The translations under genes were made by a program, and so were the position numbers. DNA of 64,000 nt from Allobosea sp. Root381 (GTDB taxonomy: Bacteria > Pseudomonadota > Alphaproteobacteria > Rhizobiales > Beijerinckiaceae): assembly GCF_001429395.1 (NCBI RefSeq), contig NZ_LMJT01000015.1, positions 21,154 through 85,153 of the forward strand, written 5' to 3'. Shown one piece after another: positions 27,075-36,342 of this stretch. The notes under the pieces were generated by a model, which saw only the letters and a program-made list of their open reading frames with translations, was not told where the DNA came from and made no database searches. Position 1 is the first letter of the stretch. The number at the start of each line of letters is the position of its first letter.

Positions 27075-28057
27075 CACGCCCTGAGCCTCCGCGCCAGCAG
27101 CAGCAGGAAAAATGGACCGCCGATCAGCGCGGTGACGAGGCCGAGCGGAATCTCCGCTGGAGGCAGAACCGCACGGGCGATGCCGTCGCAGACCGCGACG
27201 AGCGCGGCCCCGATCAGCGCACTCGCCGGCATCAGGGCGCGATGGCGCAGGCCGATCCACCAGCGTGCGAGATGCGGCGCGATTAGGCCGATGAAGGCGA
27301 CCAGGCCTCCGAAGGCCACCGCCGCAGCGACAACTGCGGCGCCGACCAGTACGGCACGGCGCGCGAAACGGGCGGGGTCGAGGCCGAAGGCGAAGGCCTG
27401 TTCGTCGCCGAGGCCGAGCAGATCGAGGCCATGCGCCAGCCGGATCGCGAAGAGAAGCCCGGCAGCGACGAGCCCCGCCAACAGCAGCAGGCCGGCGAGG
27501 TCCGGCGTCTGGATGCCGCCCAGCGTCCAGCTCAGCACGACCTGGAGGTTCACCGTGTCGTCGGAGAGGGCCAGCATCAGGAAGGACCGGAGCGCACCCA
27601 GCATCGCGGCCACCGCGACGCCGGCAAGCAGCAGGCCTGCAGTGTCTGGGCGGCCGTGCAGGCCCGAGACGACCAGAACGAGCCAGGTCGCACCCCAGGC
27701 GCCAAGGAAAGAGAGCGCCGCCAGCGCCGGGCCGCCCGGCAGGCCCAGCGGCACGAGGAGCGCGATCGTCGCCCCGATCGCGGCTCCACCGGACGCGCCG
27801 AGCAGGTAAGGTTCTGCAAGCGGATTACGGAACACGCCCTGGAAGATCGCGCCGCCGAGCCCCAGCAGCGCGCCGACAAGGGCCGCGGCGAGCACGCGCG
27901 GGATGCGCCAGACCAGCAGCAGCCGGCTTTCCATGTCCTGGGCGCCCGCAAGCGCGGAGGCGAGCCGGGCAGGGGACGCCCAATCATGCCCGGCGATCGT
28001 CGCAAAGAGCAGGGCGGCTGCAAGTGCCGCGGCGAGGAGGAGGAAGCGGCCCGTCAT
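27074..28057 (-). CDS. btuC: FecCD/BtuC-family ABC transporter permease
   Basis: Inner-membrane permease of 327 residues with about ten hydrophobic segments. Family landmarks are WRIPRVLAAALVGALLGLGG, GAIFQGVFRNPLAEPYLLG and AFIGLIAPHLARW. The start ATG overlaps the end of the binding-protein gene by four bases. It forms the channel for the substrate passed on by the binding protein; two copies would pair with two ATPases. Confidence 0.92.
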   Translation of the reverse strand: MTGRFLLLAAALAAALLFATIAGHDWASPARLASALAGAQDMESRLLLVWRIPRVLAAALVGALLGLGGAIFQGVFRNPLAEPYLLGASGGAAIGATIALLVPLGLPGGPALAALSFLGAWGATWLVLVVSGLHGRPDTAGLLLAGVAVAAMLGALRSFLMLALSDDTVNLQVVLSWTLGGIQTPDLAGLLLLAGLVAAGLLFAIRLAHGLDLLGLGDEQAFAFGLDPARFARRAVLVGAAVVAAAVAFGGLVAFIGLIAPHLARWWIGLRHRALMPASALIGAALVAVCDGIARAVLPPAEIPLGLVTALIGGPFFLLLLARRLRA

Positions 28058-28929
28058 GAGGTGCTCGCCCGCAGCCGCGCAGCGAGCTTCTCGATGCCAT
28101 CGACCGTGCGCGGTCCCGGAATCAGGAATTCTGCCCGCGCGACCGTGTAGGCCCGCCCTTCGCGCACGGCGCGCGCCAGCCGCCAGCCCGGCTGCGCCAC
28201 CATCGCATCGAGGTCCGCCTGCGAACCGGCGAAGAGCAGCACGTCGGGGTCTGCCGCGATGATCGCTTCCGGCGATACATGGGCGACGATGCCGCGCTCC
28301 AGCGCGTGCCGCCCGCCGGCCCTGACGATGGCGTCGCCGGTATAGGTGTCGGCCCGGGCGATCAGGACCAGGCCGTTGCCGAGCTTGCCGGTGATCATGA
28401 CGATGCGTTTTCGGCTTGCCGGTGCCCGGCCTGCCACCGCAGCCAACCGGGCCTCGAGCGCCGCCGCGACCGTCTCGCCGCGCTCCGGCTCGCCGGTCGC
28501 CTTCCCGACGAGACGGAGATTGTCCATCACTTCGGTTACGCTGCGGGCGAGCAGGACCATGACCGGCACGCCGAGCCGCGTCATCGGGTCGATGAGCTGG
28601 TGCATGGCCTGCCTTGCCGGTGTGACGATCAGCAGGTCCGGGCGTTGCGCCACGACGGCGTCCACCGAGAAGCCGAGCCGGCCGCCGATCTGCGGCTTCT
28701 GGGTCATTTCGGGGGGGAAGCGCGTATAGGCCTCGACCCCGACGATGCGATCGACCAGGCCGAGTGCCGTCACCAGCTCGGTGTTCGAGGCGAAGATCGG
28801 CACGATGCGCTGCGGCGTACGCGCGATCTCGACCGTCCGGCCGACCGCGTCGGTCAGCCGGATCGGCTCGGCGCTCGCCGGGGCGGCGAGGCCGAGCAGG
28901 CCGGCCAGGATGAGCGCGCGGCGCAGCAC
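28054..28929 (-). CDS. btuF: periplasmic cobalamin-type ABC substrate-binding protein
   Basis: Binding protein of 291 residues with a Sec signal (ALILAGLLGLAAPASAEP) and the BtuF/FecB-like two-lobe fold (TDAVGRTVEIARTPQRIVPI, then SVDAVVAQRPDLLIVTP). It begins with a GTG that directly follows the stop codon of the TonB receptor gene, with no gap, so translation is probably coupled. It would capture the vitamin after outer-membrane transport and hand it to the permease encoded next. Confidence 0.9.
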   Translation of the reverse strand: MLRRALILAGLLGLAAPASAEPIRLTDAVGRTVEIARTPQRIVPIFASNTELVTALGLVDRIVGVEAYTRFPPEMTQKPQIGGRLGFSVDAVVAQRPDLLIVTPARQAMHQLIDPMTRLGVPVMVLLARSVTEVMDNLRLVGKATGEPERGETVAAALEARLAAVAGRAPASRKRIVMITGKLGNGLVLIARADTYTGDAIVRAGGRHALERGIVAHVSPEAIIAADPDVLLFAGSQADLDAMVAQPGWRLARAVREGRAYTVARAEFLIPGPRTVDGIEKLAARLRASTS

Positions 28930-31101
28930 TCAGAAGCGCGCCTGCAGGCCGGCCTGGAGTTCCAGGCCGGGCATGGAGGTCCCGGTGCCGCCATTGGCGA
29001 AGCGGGCATCGAGCTTGTAGGGCCGCTTGTCGGTGCCGATGAAGATCGGATGGTCGTTCTTGTTGAAGAGGTTGTTGACCAGAGCGAACAGCTTCACCCC
29101 CTTGGCGATCTCGACCTCGCCGCGCAGGTTCACCACCCAGAACGGGCTCTTGCGGTGGATCCAGTCGCGATTGGGCTCGGCGAAGGGGATCAGCAGGTTT
29201 TCCTCGGTGTTGTACCACATCGGCCCGTAGAGCACGCCGGATACCTGCAGCGACCAGGGATATTGCACGCCGCTCTGGCCGAAGCGCGTGCCGATCGCCG
29301 CCTGGTATTCGTACATGCGCTCGGGCTTGCGGCTGTTGGCCGTGGCGGCTGCGCCCTTGTCCTCCATGTCGAAGTTCCAGGCGCCGTTGCCGAAGACCGA
29401 CCAGCGCCAGGCGGTATTGGTGTATCCGGCAAGCTTCAGGATGTCGGCATCGAACTGGAGCTCGACGCCCCGCACCACCACATCGGCGGCATTGTTGGCA
29501 TAGTCGGAGGTGTTGGCGACGCCGGTTCGGGCCCGGGTGATGATGCGGTCGGAGATGACGTTCTGGAAGATCGCCAGATCCATGCGCCAGCCGTCGCCGG
29601 CATAGGCCGCGCCGGCCTCGACCTGCTCGCTGGTCTCGGGCTTCACCGAAGGATTGCCGAAGATGCGGCCGCCGCCCAGCGTATTGAAGTCGGCGGCGAG
29701 CTCGGTCGCGGTCGGCGCGCGGAAGCCGGTTGCATAGCCGACGCGGAAGGTCAGCCGGTCGGTCGCCTTGAAGGTCGCGCCGGTCGACCAGGTCGTGGCC
29801 TGGTAATCGACTTCGCGCGGGCGTTGGGCTGCGAGGTTGGGCGTGTATTCGAAGCTCGTGGTGCCGAAGGTGCGGCGCACGCCGGCGCGCAGCGTCAGGC
29901 GCTCGTCGAAGAGCTTCTGCGAATCCTCGATATAGAAGGCGTTGACCGTCTCGGACTGGTTGTTGTCCTGCGGCGAGACCGGGGCCAGCGGGTTGCCGGG
30001 CACGCCGATGCGGTCGCGCGTCGAGCGCAGCGTGCTGCGTTCCCAGTCCCAGCCGGCGAGCAGGTCGTTGCCGGCCCAGAGCGTCATGCTCGGCTGGAAG
30101 CGCGTGCCGACGACGTTGAGCTCGCGGCGGTTGTAGTCGGCCGCGGTGCCCGGCGCCGGCAGGCCGTTGCCACCGCGGATCACCGGCGAGGCCCAGCGGA
30201 AACTGTCGACGTCCTGCACGGCATAGCCCTGCAGCATCCAGCGATACTGGCCGCCGGGCAGCTGGCCGCGATAGGTCACGTCGAAGGAGTTGTTGTAGCG
30301 GTCTTCCTGGCTGATCGTGTTGGCGCCGGAGCCGCGGAAGCCGACATCGTAGATGCCGTCGGTGCGCAGCGTCGCCTCGACGCGATGGTCGGGGTTGATC
30401 TGCAGGCCAAGCGCGCCCGCGACGCCGAGCCGCTTCCAGCCGGTATTGACCATGGTCGAGCCGCCGCGGCCCGAGTGATAGTCGTCGCGCGTGCCGCCGG
30501 AGATGCCGGCATAGTAGTCGATGCGGTCATAGAGCCCGCCGGTCTGGGCCTTGCCCCGCAGCAGCCCCCAGGAGCCGCCGGCGCCCTCGATCATGGTGCC
30601 GGGCGCAGTGCGGCCGGTCTTCAAGATGATGTTGATCACGCCGCCGATGTTCTGGCTGCCATAGACCACGGAGGAGGGGCCGCGGATGATCTCGATGCGC
30701 TCGACATCGGCGGTCGAGAGCTTGGAGAGGTTCGCCGTGCCGGCGCGCCGGCCGTTCATCAGCACCAGCACCTGGCTGCGGAAGTCCTTGCCCTGGCCGT
30801 CGGTGGCGCCGCCGCGGATGTTGATCGACGTCTGGCCCGGCGTCCACTGGCTGAAGAAGCCGACGGCGTTCTCCGCGAGGAGATCGGTGACCGACTGCGC
30901 GTGGGCGCGGTCGATCTGCGCGGCGTCGAGCACCTGGACGGTACCGGGAATGCTGCTGCGCGGCTCGGGGCGGCCGGTCGCCGTGACGACAAGCTCGTCG
31001 AGCTTGATCTCGGTCTGCGCGGCGGCGGGAAGCGCGAGGAGGCCGAGGGCCAGGCTCGTGGCGCCGAGGAGGGTGGTCTTGAGGGCGTGGCGGCGGATCA
31101 T
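28930..31101 (-). CDS. btuB: TonB-dependent outer-membrane receptor, cobalamin (BtuB-like)
   Basis: Receptor of 723 residues. It has a signal peptide (TTLLGATSLALGLLALPAAA), a TonB box near the mature N-terminus (DELVVTATG), a plug domain with INIRGG and the conserved RIEIIRGPSSVVYGSQNIGG, and a 22-strand barrel that ends in AGLQARF with a terminal phenylalanine. The start was set at ATG 31101; the frame continues upstream but overlaps the methyltransferase gene. The riboswitch and the Btu-type ABC genes make cobalamin or a related corrinoid the likely substrate; the barrel itself does not show this. Confidence 0.9.
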   Translation of the reverse strand: MIRRHALKTTLLGATSLALGLLALPAAAQTEIKLDELVVTATGRPEPRSSIPGTVQVLDAAQIDRAHAQSVTDLLAENAVGFFSQWTPGQTSINIRGGATDGQGKDFRSQVLVLMNGRRAGTANLSKLSTADVERIEIIRGPSSVVYGSQNIGGVINIILKTGRTAPGTMIEGAGGSWGLLRGKAQTGGLYDRIDYYAGISGGTRDDYHSGRGGSTMVNTGWKRLGVAGALGLQINPDHRVEATLRTDGIYDVGFRGSGANTISQEDRYNNSFDVTYRGQLPGGQYRWMLQGYAVQDVDSFRWASPVIRGGNGLPAPGTAADYNRRELNVVGTRFQPSMTLWAGNDLLAGWDWERSTLRSTRDRIGVPGNPLAPVSPQDNNQSETVNAFYIEDSQKLFDERLTLRAGVRRTFGTTSFEYTPNLAAQRPREVDYQATTWSTGATFKATDRLTFRVGYATGFRAPTATELAADFNTLGGGRIFGNPSVKPETSEQVEAGAAYAGDGWRMDLAIFQNVISDRIITRARTGVANTSDYANNAADVVVRGVELQFDADILKLAGYTNTAWRWSVFGNGAWNFDMEDKGAAATANSRKPERMYEYQAAIGTRFGQSGVQYPWSLQVSGVLYGPMWYNTEENLLIPFAEPNRDWIHRKSPFWVVNLRGEVEIAKGVKLFALVNNLFNKNDHPIFIGTDKRPYKLDARFANGGTGTSMPGLELQAGLQARF

Positions 31102-31853
31102 GACAAGGTCCAGACGAGAACGGCCGAGCGGCGATGGCAGGACAGTCGGAAGCCGCCCGGAACCGGTTCGGCCTGTTTCGTGAGATGGGCGAGAAGCGCT
31201 GGGCGCCGGGAATCGTCCGGCGCCCAGCCCAGCCGGTCGGCCTGGAAGGTGGCGAAGCGCCCGAGCTCCGACAGGACGAGCGAGAAGGTCCAGTCGGTCG
31301 CGTCGGAGCGGTCGGGCAGATCCCCGCCAAGCTGCGGCAGGACGCGTTCGATGCCGGGCGTCTCGTCCTCGCCATGCCATTCGCGCGGCAGGCAGGCGGC
31401 CAGGATCAGCCCCTTGGGGCCCTGCTGCGCGGGCACGACCCAGATGATCCGGCGGCGCGCCCATTGCCGGCAGCGTGCGTGGAAGCGAGGGGCATCGCCG
31501 AAATAACCCGGCATGGTCGCGGCCAGCACCGTATCCGCCGGCTCGCAGGCGACGGCGGGCTCGTCCCAACCCGCCGGAATCACGGCTGGCGGGTGCGCAA
31601 GCGCGGCGAGGCGCCCCTGCATGGTCGGCGAGGGCTCGATCGCGGTCCATTTCCGGCCCGGCCGGCGCAGTGCGGCGCCGAGCTGCCCGCCGCCGGCACC
31701 GATATCGACGAGATCGCCGATATCCGGAACCAGCTGGCGGATCAGCGGCGCGACGCGCGCCACATAGTCGGAGGAATCGATGGCGCTGGCATAGAGCGCG
31801 AGCGGATCGAGCGCGACGGCAGGGGCGAGCTCGCGAGAAGGCAAGGCAGTCAT
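31098..31853 (-). CDS. class I SAM-dependent methyltransferase-like protein
   Basis: Protein of 251 residues with the S-adenosylmethionine-binding motif I (VDIGAGGGQLGAAL, near residue 50) and an acidic end of the second strand (WTAIEPSP). First gene of the riboswitch-controlled operon, overlapping the TonB receptor gene by four bases (ATGA). Its role in corrinoid uptake or salvage is unknown; it could modify the corrinoid, an uptake protein, or be a divergent member with no methyl transfer. The start codon has no clear Shine-Dalgarno sequence; the preceding 40 bases are unusually AT-rich. Confidence 0.85.
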   Translation of the reverse strand: MTALPSRELAPAVALDPLALYASAIDSSDYVARVAPLIRQLVPDIGDLVDIGAGGGQLGAALRRPGRKWTAIEPSPTMQGRLAALAHPPAVIPAGWDEPAVACEPADTVLAATMPGYFGDAPRFHARCRQWARRRIIWVVPAQQGPKGLILAACLPREWHGEDETPGIERVLPQLGGDLPDRSDATDWTFSLVLSELGRFATFQADRLGWAPDDSRRPALLAHLTKQAEPVPGGFRLSCHRRSAVLVWTLS

Positions 31854-31868
31854 GCGATGCTTAATAAT

Positions 31869-31886
31869 GAAACATTATAACATTGC
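31869..31886 (-). promoter_or_regulatory. AT-rich palindromic element with TATAAT, Zur-box-like
   Basis: The sequence GAAACATTATAACATTGC lies 16 bases upstream of the methyltransferase start. By eye it agrees at about 14 of 18 positions with the alphaproteobacterial Zur-box pattern GTAATGTTATAACATTAC. On the coding (minus) strand it contains a perfect TATAAT at 31874-31879, but no good -35 box lies 17 bases before it. It may be a second promoter or operator of the operon, or chance in an AT-rich patch. Confidence 0.35.
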
Positions 31887-32103
31887 AAATGCAATAGCGC
31901 CCGCGCTGCCTGAGGCGCACTCGCACTGCAGCGCCGACGGCAATCCGCCCCCAGCGGGCCAGTTTTATCCATGGTCACGGTCGACAGCCCCTCGCTGATG
32001 CGGGCGGGGCTAGGTGGACGCTCACTGAGAGAACGGGCCGGCGAGGGCGCGCGTCTCGGCGGCGACCCGCCGGGCACCCCGCCAGCGCGACATCCTCACT
32101 GCT

Positions 32104-32282
32104 GTCGAGGCAGGTCTCCTGGCTCGCGGGTCGTCGCTTCCGGCCGTCTTCCCGGCGCGGACGCCAGTGACTTCATGGCCGGAAACTCACCGCTCACAGT
32201 TGCGGGGGCAGCTCCGGGTTTCGCGCAAGACCGCGCGTCACCGGATTCCCTCTTAGCTCCGGATCGCTCCGGAGACCTCGAC
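32104..32282 (-). ncRNA. cobalamin (B12) riboswitch
   Basis: The minus strand contains, in order, the conserved elements of the cobalamin riboswitch: AAGAGGGAATCCGGTG, GAGCTGCCCCCGCAACTGTG, TCACTGG, CCGGGAAGACGGCC, CGACGACCCGCGAGCCAGGA and the B12 box GCCAGGAGACCTGCC. The ends pair as GTCGAGG (32276-32282) with CCTCGAC (32104-32110), closing helix P1. It lies about 250 bases upstream of the methyltransferase gene and reads into the five-gene uptake operon, which should be switched off when adenosylcobalamin is plentiful. A possible 23-codon leader frame (32022-32093) follows directly. Confidence 0.95.
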
Positions 32283-32392
32283 GCCAGCAGCCTAGATGGC
32301 GAGATTGTGGCGTCAAGCTGTCAGTCGCGTGTCGAGGATTGCGTTGTGGATGGGAGCGACAAACGTGCCATGTACGGGGCAACCCGGGGCGA

Positions 32393-33142
32393 TCAAAGGA
32401 CGTGGCGCAGCACCATCTCCAGCCCCAGCAGCATCAGGCAGATCAGGAAGCCCCGGCGGAAGGCGGCCGGGCTGATCAGCCTCCGCACGAACTGCCCTGC
32501 CCACATGCCGGCAAGGGCGGGCACGACCGCGAGGGCCGAAAGCGTGATTTGGTCGAGCTGGAATGAGCCGCGCGCCCCGAGGCCGATCGCCAGTGCGATC
32601 GTCGATATGGTGAAAGACAGCCCGAGCGCCTGGACGAGATCGTCCTTCTCGAAGCCGAGAGCCTGGAGATACGGTACCGCGGGAATGACGAAGACGCCGG
32701 TGCCGCCGGTCACGGCGCCTGTTGTCGCGCCGATGGCCGGCGACAGCCAGGCCTCGAGGCGCTTCGGCACTTCGAGCTGGCGCGCGAACAGCGTGTAGGC
32801 CGAATAGATGACGAGTGCGCTGCCGAGAGCGACGCTCGTCAGGCGCGTATCGCCACTGGCCAGCAGCGAGGTGCCCAGCACCGTCCCGACGACGATGGCG
32901 AGCATCATCGGCCAGAGCCTGCGGATGAGCGGGCCGAGGCTGGGGCCGGCAAGGAGCTGCCAGAGATTGGTCACGAATGACGGGATGATCAGCAGGCTCG
33001 CCGCTGCAAGAGGCGAGACGATGGCGCCGAGCACGCCCATCGCCACCGTCGGCAGCCCCATGCCGGTCACGCCCTTGACGATGCCCGCGGCGAAGAAGGT
33101 GGCGGCGACGGCGATGAGGAGTGGGGTCGAGAGATCGAACAT
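32393..33142 (-). CDS. TauE/SafE-family membrane exporter
   Basis: Polytopic membrane protein of about 249 residues, the usual TauE/SafE length, with two homologous halves each beginning with a glycine-rich membrane segment (FFAAGIVKGVTGMGLPTVAM and GATTGAVTGGTGVFVIPAVP). The family exports sulfite or small organosulfonate products. The start was placed at ATG 33142 (MFDLSTPLLIAV); ATG 33172 is an alternative ten codons upstream. It diverges from a LysR-type gene 97 bases away, which is its probable regulator. Confidence 0.9.
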   Translation of the reverse strand: MFDLSTPLLIAVAATFFAAGIVKGVTGMGLPTVAMGVLGAIVSPLAAASLLIIPSFVTNLWQLLAGPSLGPLIRRLWPMMLAIVVGTVLGTSLLASGDTRLTSVALGSALVIYSAYTLFARQLEVPKRLEAWLSPAIGATTGAVTGGTGVFVIPAVPYLQALGFEKDDLVQALGLSFTISTIALAIGLGARGSFQLDQITLSALAVVPALAGMWAGQFVRRLISPAAFRRGFLICLMLLGLEMVLRHVL

Positions 33143-33239
33143 CAGCTCTGGATAGGCCGGCTGACGGCGCATGCAATGCGGATTCTCCGTAGCCTGCCTT
33201 CGGTTCGCCCGAAGCCTCATCTTCTGCTAACCCTTCCGC

Positions 33240-34130
33240 ATGCGCTTCGACCTGACCGATCTGCGCCTGTTCCTCGCCGTGGTCGATGCGGGCAGCATCA
33301 CCCATGGTGCGGCCGAGGCGGGGCTGTCGCTGCCGGCGGCAAGCGAGCGGCTGCGCGACATGGAGGCCGCCGGCGGCGTCGCATTGCTCGAGCGCGGGCG
33401 GCGCGGGGTCACCACCACCGAAGCCGGCGCAGCGCTTGCCCATCACGCACGCACCATCCTGCACCAGGTCGCGCAGATGCGCGGCGAGCTCGGCGAACAT
33501 GCCAGGGGCCTGCGCACGACCATCCGGCTGCATGCGAATACGGCGGCGATCACGGAATTCCTGCCCGGGCGCCTGGCGAGCTGGATGGCTGCGAATCCGC
33601 AATCCGATATCGAGCTGAAGGAGCGGCAGAGTGCGGAAATCGCCCGCAATGTCACCGCCGGCTTCGCGGAGATCGGCATCCTGTCGGATGCGGTCGATCC
33701 GGGCGACCTCACGCTGCGGCCCTTTGCGACCGATCGGCTGATCGTGGTGGCGCCGCGCGGCGATGCGCTGACGGCGATGGCGCGGGTTCGCTTCGCCGAT
33801 GTGCTCGACCGGCATTTCATCGGGCTGGCAGGCGGCGCCTTGCAGGATCACATCGAGGCGCAGGCGGCGAAGATCGGCGCCAGGCTCAAGATCAGGGTCA
33901 GGCTGCGCAGCTTCGACGGGATCTGCGAGATGGCGAGCGCAGGCGCCGGGGTGGGGATCGTCCCGGAAGCCGCCGCGCGCCGTTGCCGGCGCTCCGTGCC
34001 ACTCGCCGCCATTCGCCTGTGCGAGGACTGGGCGACGCGCCGGCTTTCGGTCTGCATCCGCGACGAGGCCGATCTGACGGCGCCGGGAAGGAGTCTGTTC
34101 GAGCATCTGACGTCGAACGCGCGGCCGTGA
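33240..34130 (+). CDS. LysR-family transcriptional regulator
   Basis: LysR-type regulator of 296 residues. The N-terminal helix-turn-helix is FLAVVDAGSITHGAAEAGLS followed by LPAASERLRDMEAAGGVALL. The C-terminal co-inducer domain includes SFDGICEMASAGAGVGIVPE. It is transcribed away from the TauE-type exporter gene, the standard layout for LysR control, and converges with the EamA transporter gene. Confidence 0.93.
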   Translation: MRFDLTDLRLFLAVVDAGSITHGAAEAGLSLPAASERLRDMEAAGGVALLERGRRGVTTTEAGAALAHHARTILHQVAQMRGELGEHARGLRTTIRLHANTAAITEFLPGRLASWMAANPQSDIELKERQSAEIARNVTAGFAEIGILSDAVDPGDLTLRPFATDRLIVVAPRGDALTAMARVRFADVLDRHFIGLAGGALQDHIEAQAAKIGARLKIRVRLRSFDGICEMASAGAGVGIVPEAAARRCRRSVPLAAIRLCEDWATRRLSVCIRDEADLTAPGRSLFEHLTSNARP

Positions 34131-34146
34131 CGCGGCCGCAGGCTGC

Positions 34147-35031
34147 TCAGCCCGCGCGGCGCAGGCCCAGCACCGTGCCGCAGGTGACGAGTCCGAGCCC
34201 GGCCAGGGAGGCTCCGCTCGGAGCTTCGCCGAGCAGCAGATAGCCGCCCAACGCCGTAAGCCCGGGCACAGTCGCGGTGAACAGGGCGATCTCGGCCGCG
34301 CCCAGCAGCGCGACGGCTCGCGTGTAGATGAAGACGGACAGCGCACCGATCAGCACGCCCTGGAAGAAGCCCTGTAGGGCGATGTCGGGCCATGCGGCCG
34401 AGAACAGCGTGGTCCCGGGCAACGCGGCATAGACCGGCAGGAAGAGGGTCGCGGAGATGCCTGCAACGATGGCCGCTGCTTTCACGGCCGGTATGCCCAT
34501 GCGCTTCGCATAGAGCCCGTAGCCGGACCAGCAGAAGGAGGCGGCGAGCAGGCAGAAATCGCCCATGAGGACAGTGCCTGCAGAGAGCCGCGACCCGTCC
34601 CAGATCACCACGGCCACGCCGATCGGGATGGCGCCCAATGAGACCTGTCGGCTCCGCTCCATCCCGCATCCGCAGAACAGCTTGAGCAGCAGCGCCGTCG
34701 TCAGCGGCAGCGCGCCGTGGATGAGGATGGAGCCGTGGGCCGCCGGTGCGAGCGCAAAGCCCGCATAGGCGAAGAGGCCGAAGCCTAGCCCACCCAGAGC
34801 GGCGAGCAGCACGGCCTCGGCCGGACGCAGGCCGCTCAGCCCGTGCCGGATAAGGATAGGCGACAGCACGAGCCCGCCGACGCCGAAGCGCAACGCGGCG
34901 ATGTCCGGCAGCGTGAGTTCGGTCGACAACCCCATGCGCGAGATCAGCACGAAGGCGCAGAACAGGCTGACGACAGCGCAGGCATAGGCGACCCCGCGCA
35001 CGCGCTGGGTCGCGACCGCGTTCACCTGCAT
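34147..35031 (-). CDS. EamA-family (DMT) transporter
   Basis: Membrane protein of 294 residues with ten predicted segments in two EamA repeats (first repeat near ALRFGVGGLVLSPILI, second near GDFCLLAASFCWSGYGLYAK). Members export amino acids or metabolites. Its ATG shares one base with the stop of the DUF1330 gene (TGATG), so the two are co-translated. A longer open frame upstream was rejected because it overlaps that gene. Confidence 0.9.
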   Translation of the reverse strand: MQVNAVATQRVRGVAYACAVVSLFCAFVLISRMGLSTELTLPDIAALRFGVGGLVLSPILIRHGLSGLRPAEAVLLAALGGLGFGLFAYAGFALAPAAHGSILIHGALPLTTALLLKLFCGCGMERSRQVSLGAIPIGVAVVIWDGSRLSAGTVLMGDFCLLAASFCWSGYGLYAKRMGIPAVKAAAIVAGISATLFLPVYAALPGTTLFSAAWPDIALQGFFQGVLIGALSVFIYTRAVALLGAAEIALFTATVPGLTALGGYLLLGEAPSGASLAGLGLVTCGTVLGLRRAG

Positions 35032-35456
35032 CAAGCGACACCGTCGAAGCTTGTCCCGCCGGGAAGCACGCCGAGGCGGATGAGACGGCTGTCGGCGACG
35101 GCGGCGAGGCGATGTTCCATCGCTTCGCGATAGATCGGATCGCGCAGCATGTCGGCGAAGGCGCCGGGGCTCGGATACTTCGCGATGAAGCAGATGTCCC
35201 AGGTCTCGTCTTCGGGGCCGATCATCCCGAGTTCGAAGCGACCGCGCCAGACGATCCGGCCGCCGAGCCGGGCGAACACCGCAGCGCTGATCCGGCCGTA
35301 GCGCGCATAGGCATCCGCGCCGGTGGCCTCGCGACCATCCGGATAGCGAGCCGCGCCGTGCAGGCGGATCAGGTTGAGCATATGCACCGGCCCGGGCCGG
35401 TCGTCCGCCCGAAAGGCGGCGAATGTCTCGCGCGAGAAGGTCGTGAAGGCTGTCAT
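35031..35456 (-). CDS. DUF1330-like protein
   Basis: Small protein of 141 residues with the ferredoxin-like DUF1330 pattern: [10 protein letters not shown] near the N-terminus, [18 protein letters not shown], then the strand [19 protein letters not shown] and the tail [20 protein letters not shown]. The biochemical role of the family is not established; members are dimeric alpha/beta barrels related to monooxygenase-like folds. The start was set at ATG 35456. It sits between an enoyl-CoA hydratase and an exporter in one operon. Confidence 0.85.
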   Translation of the reverse strand: MTAFTTFSRETFAAFRADDRPGPVHMLNLIRLHGAARYPDGREATGADAYARYGRISAAVFARLGGRIVWRGRFELGMIGPEDETWDICFIAKYPSPGAFADMLRDPIYREAMEHRLAAVADSRLIRLGVLPGGTSFDGVA

Positions 35457-35473
35457 GGCCGTGCCCCGTCGCC

Positions 35474-36289
35474 TCACTCCGCCGCCGCGTTGAGCGACCA
35501 GGAGCCCGGATAGTTCGGCTTGCGCCGCGACATCCAGGCATCCAGCCCCTCGCGAAGATCGGCGGTCGGGGCCATGCGGGCGAATTGCTCGCCTTCGATC
35601 AGGAGGCCTTCGGCGATGCTCTGGTTGATCCCACGCGTCACCGCCCTGAGGATGCTCGCCGCCGCCAGGGGCGAATGCCGGAGGATCCGCCCTGCCAGAT
35701 CGCGTGCCGCCGGCAGGAGATCCGCATGCGCCACGAGCTGGTTGATCAGGCCGAGTTCGAGGGCCCGCTGCGGTGTGAAGACGTCGCCGGTCAGCAGCAG
35801 TTCGAGTGCCCGCTTGCGCCCGGCCAGGCGCGGCAGGCGTTGCGTGCCGCCGAAGGTCGGCGGCATGCCGAGATTGATCTCCGGCTTGGCGAAGGAAGCG
35901 CGGTCGCTCGCGATGGCGAGCGGCACGGCCTCGGTGATCTCGCAGCCGCCGCCGAAGGCAAGCCCGTTCACAGCGGCGATGATCGGCTTCGGGAACGCCT
36001 CCAGCCGTGCCGTCAGCCGCTGGCCGCGCGTGACGAAGTCACGCATGGCGACATCGGCGCCACGCGCCACGCTCCGCGAGAATTCGTGGATGTCGCCGCC
36101 TGCCGAGAAGGCACGGTCCCCTGCGCCGGTCAGGATGACCGCGCGGATGCCATCATCGATCTCGATGGCGTCGAGCAGCTCCAGCAGCCGGTCGATCAGG
36201 GCGTAGCTCAATGCATTGAGCTTTTCGGGGCGGTTGAGGGTCAGGGTCGCGATCGCATCGCGCGTCTCGGTCAGGACGAGGTCGGTCAT
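35474..36289 (-). CDS. enoyl-CoA hydratase/isomerase family protein
   Basis: Crotonase-fold enzyme of 271 residues. The oxyanion-hole segments are [12 protein letters not shown] and [14 protein letters not shown]; the following block [20 protein letters not shown] carries the glutamate position normally used for catalysis. It acts on a CoA thioester; the exact substrate cannot be read. First gene of a three-gene operon (hydratase, DUF1330, EamA exporter), divergent from a TetR-type regulator with a palindrome between them. Confidence 0.92.
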   Translation of the reverse strand: MTDLVLTETRDAIATLTLNRPEKLNALSYALIDRLLELLDAIEIDDGIRAVILTGAGDRAFSAGGDIHEFSRSVARGADVAMRDFVTRGQRLTARLEAFPKPIIAAVNGLAFGGGCEITEAVPLAIASDRASFAKPEINLGMPPTFGGTQRLPRLAGRKRALELLLTGDVFTPQRALELGLINQLVAHADLLPAARDLAGRILRHSPLAAASILRAVTRGINQSIAEGLLIEGEQFARMAPTADLREGLDAWMSRRKPNYPGSWSLNAAAE

Positions 36290-36342
36290 CCGGTTTCCTT
36301 TGCACTAATTGGCTGGATCAGGATCAACGCCTTTCCGGTTTC

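Noticed and set aside
28279..31506. Plus-strand frame of 1075 codons opposite the cobalamin receptor and binding-protein genes
   Set aside because: Antisense shadow. The minus strand shows the TonB receptor, plug and barrel motifs, and gene overlaps fit that strand.
32022..32093. 23-codon frame after the riboswitch considered as a gene
   Set aside because: Too short and not supported by anything except a weak ribosome-binding site; kept only as an observation.
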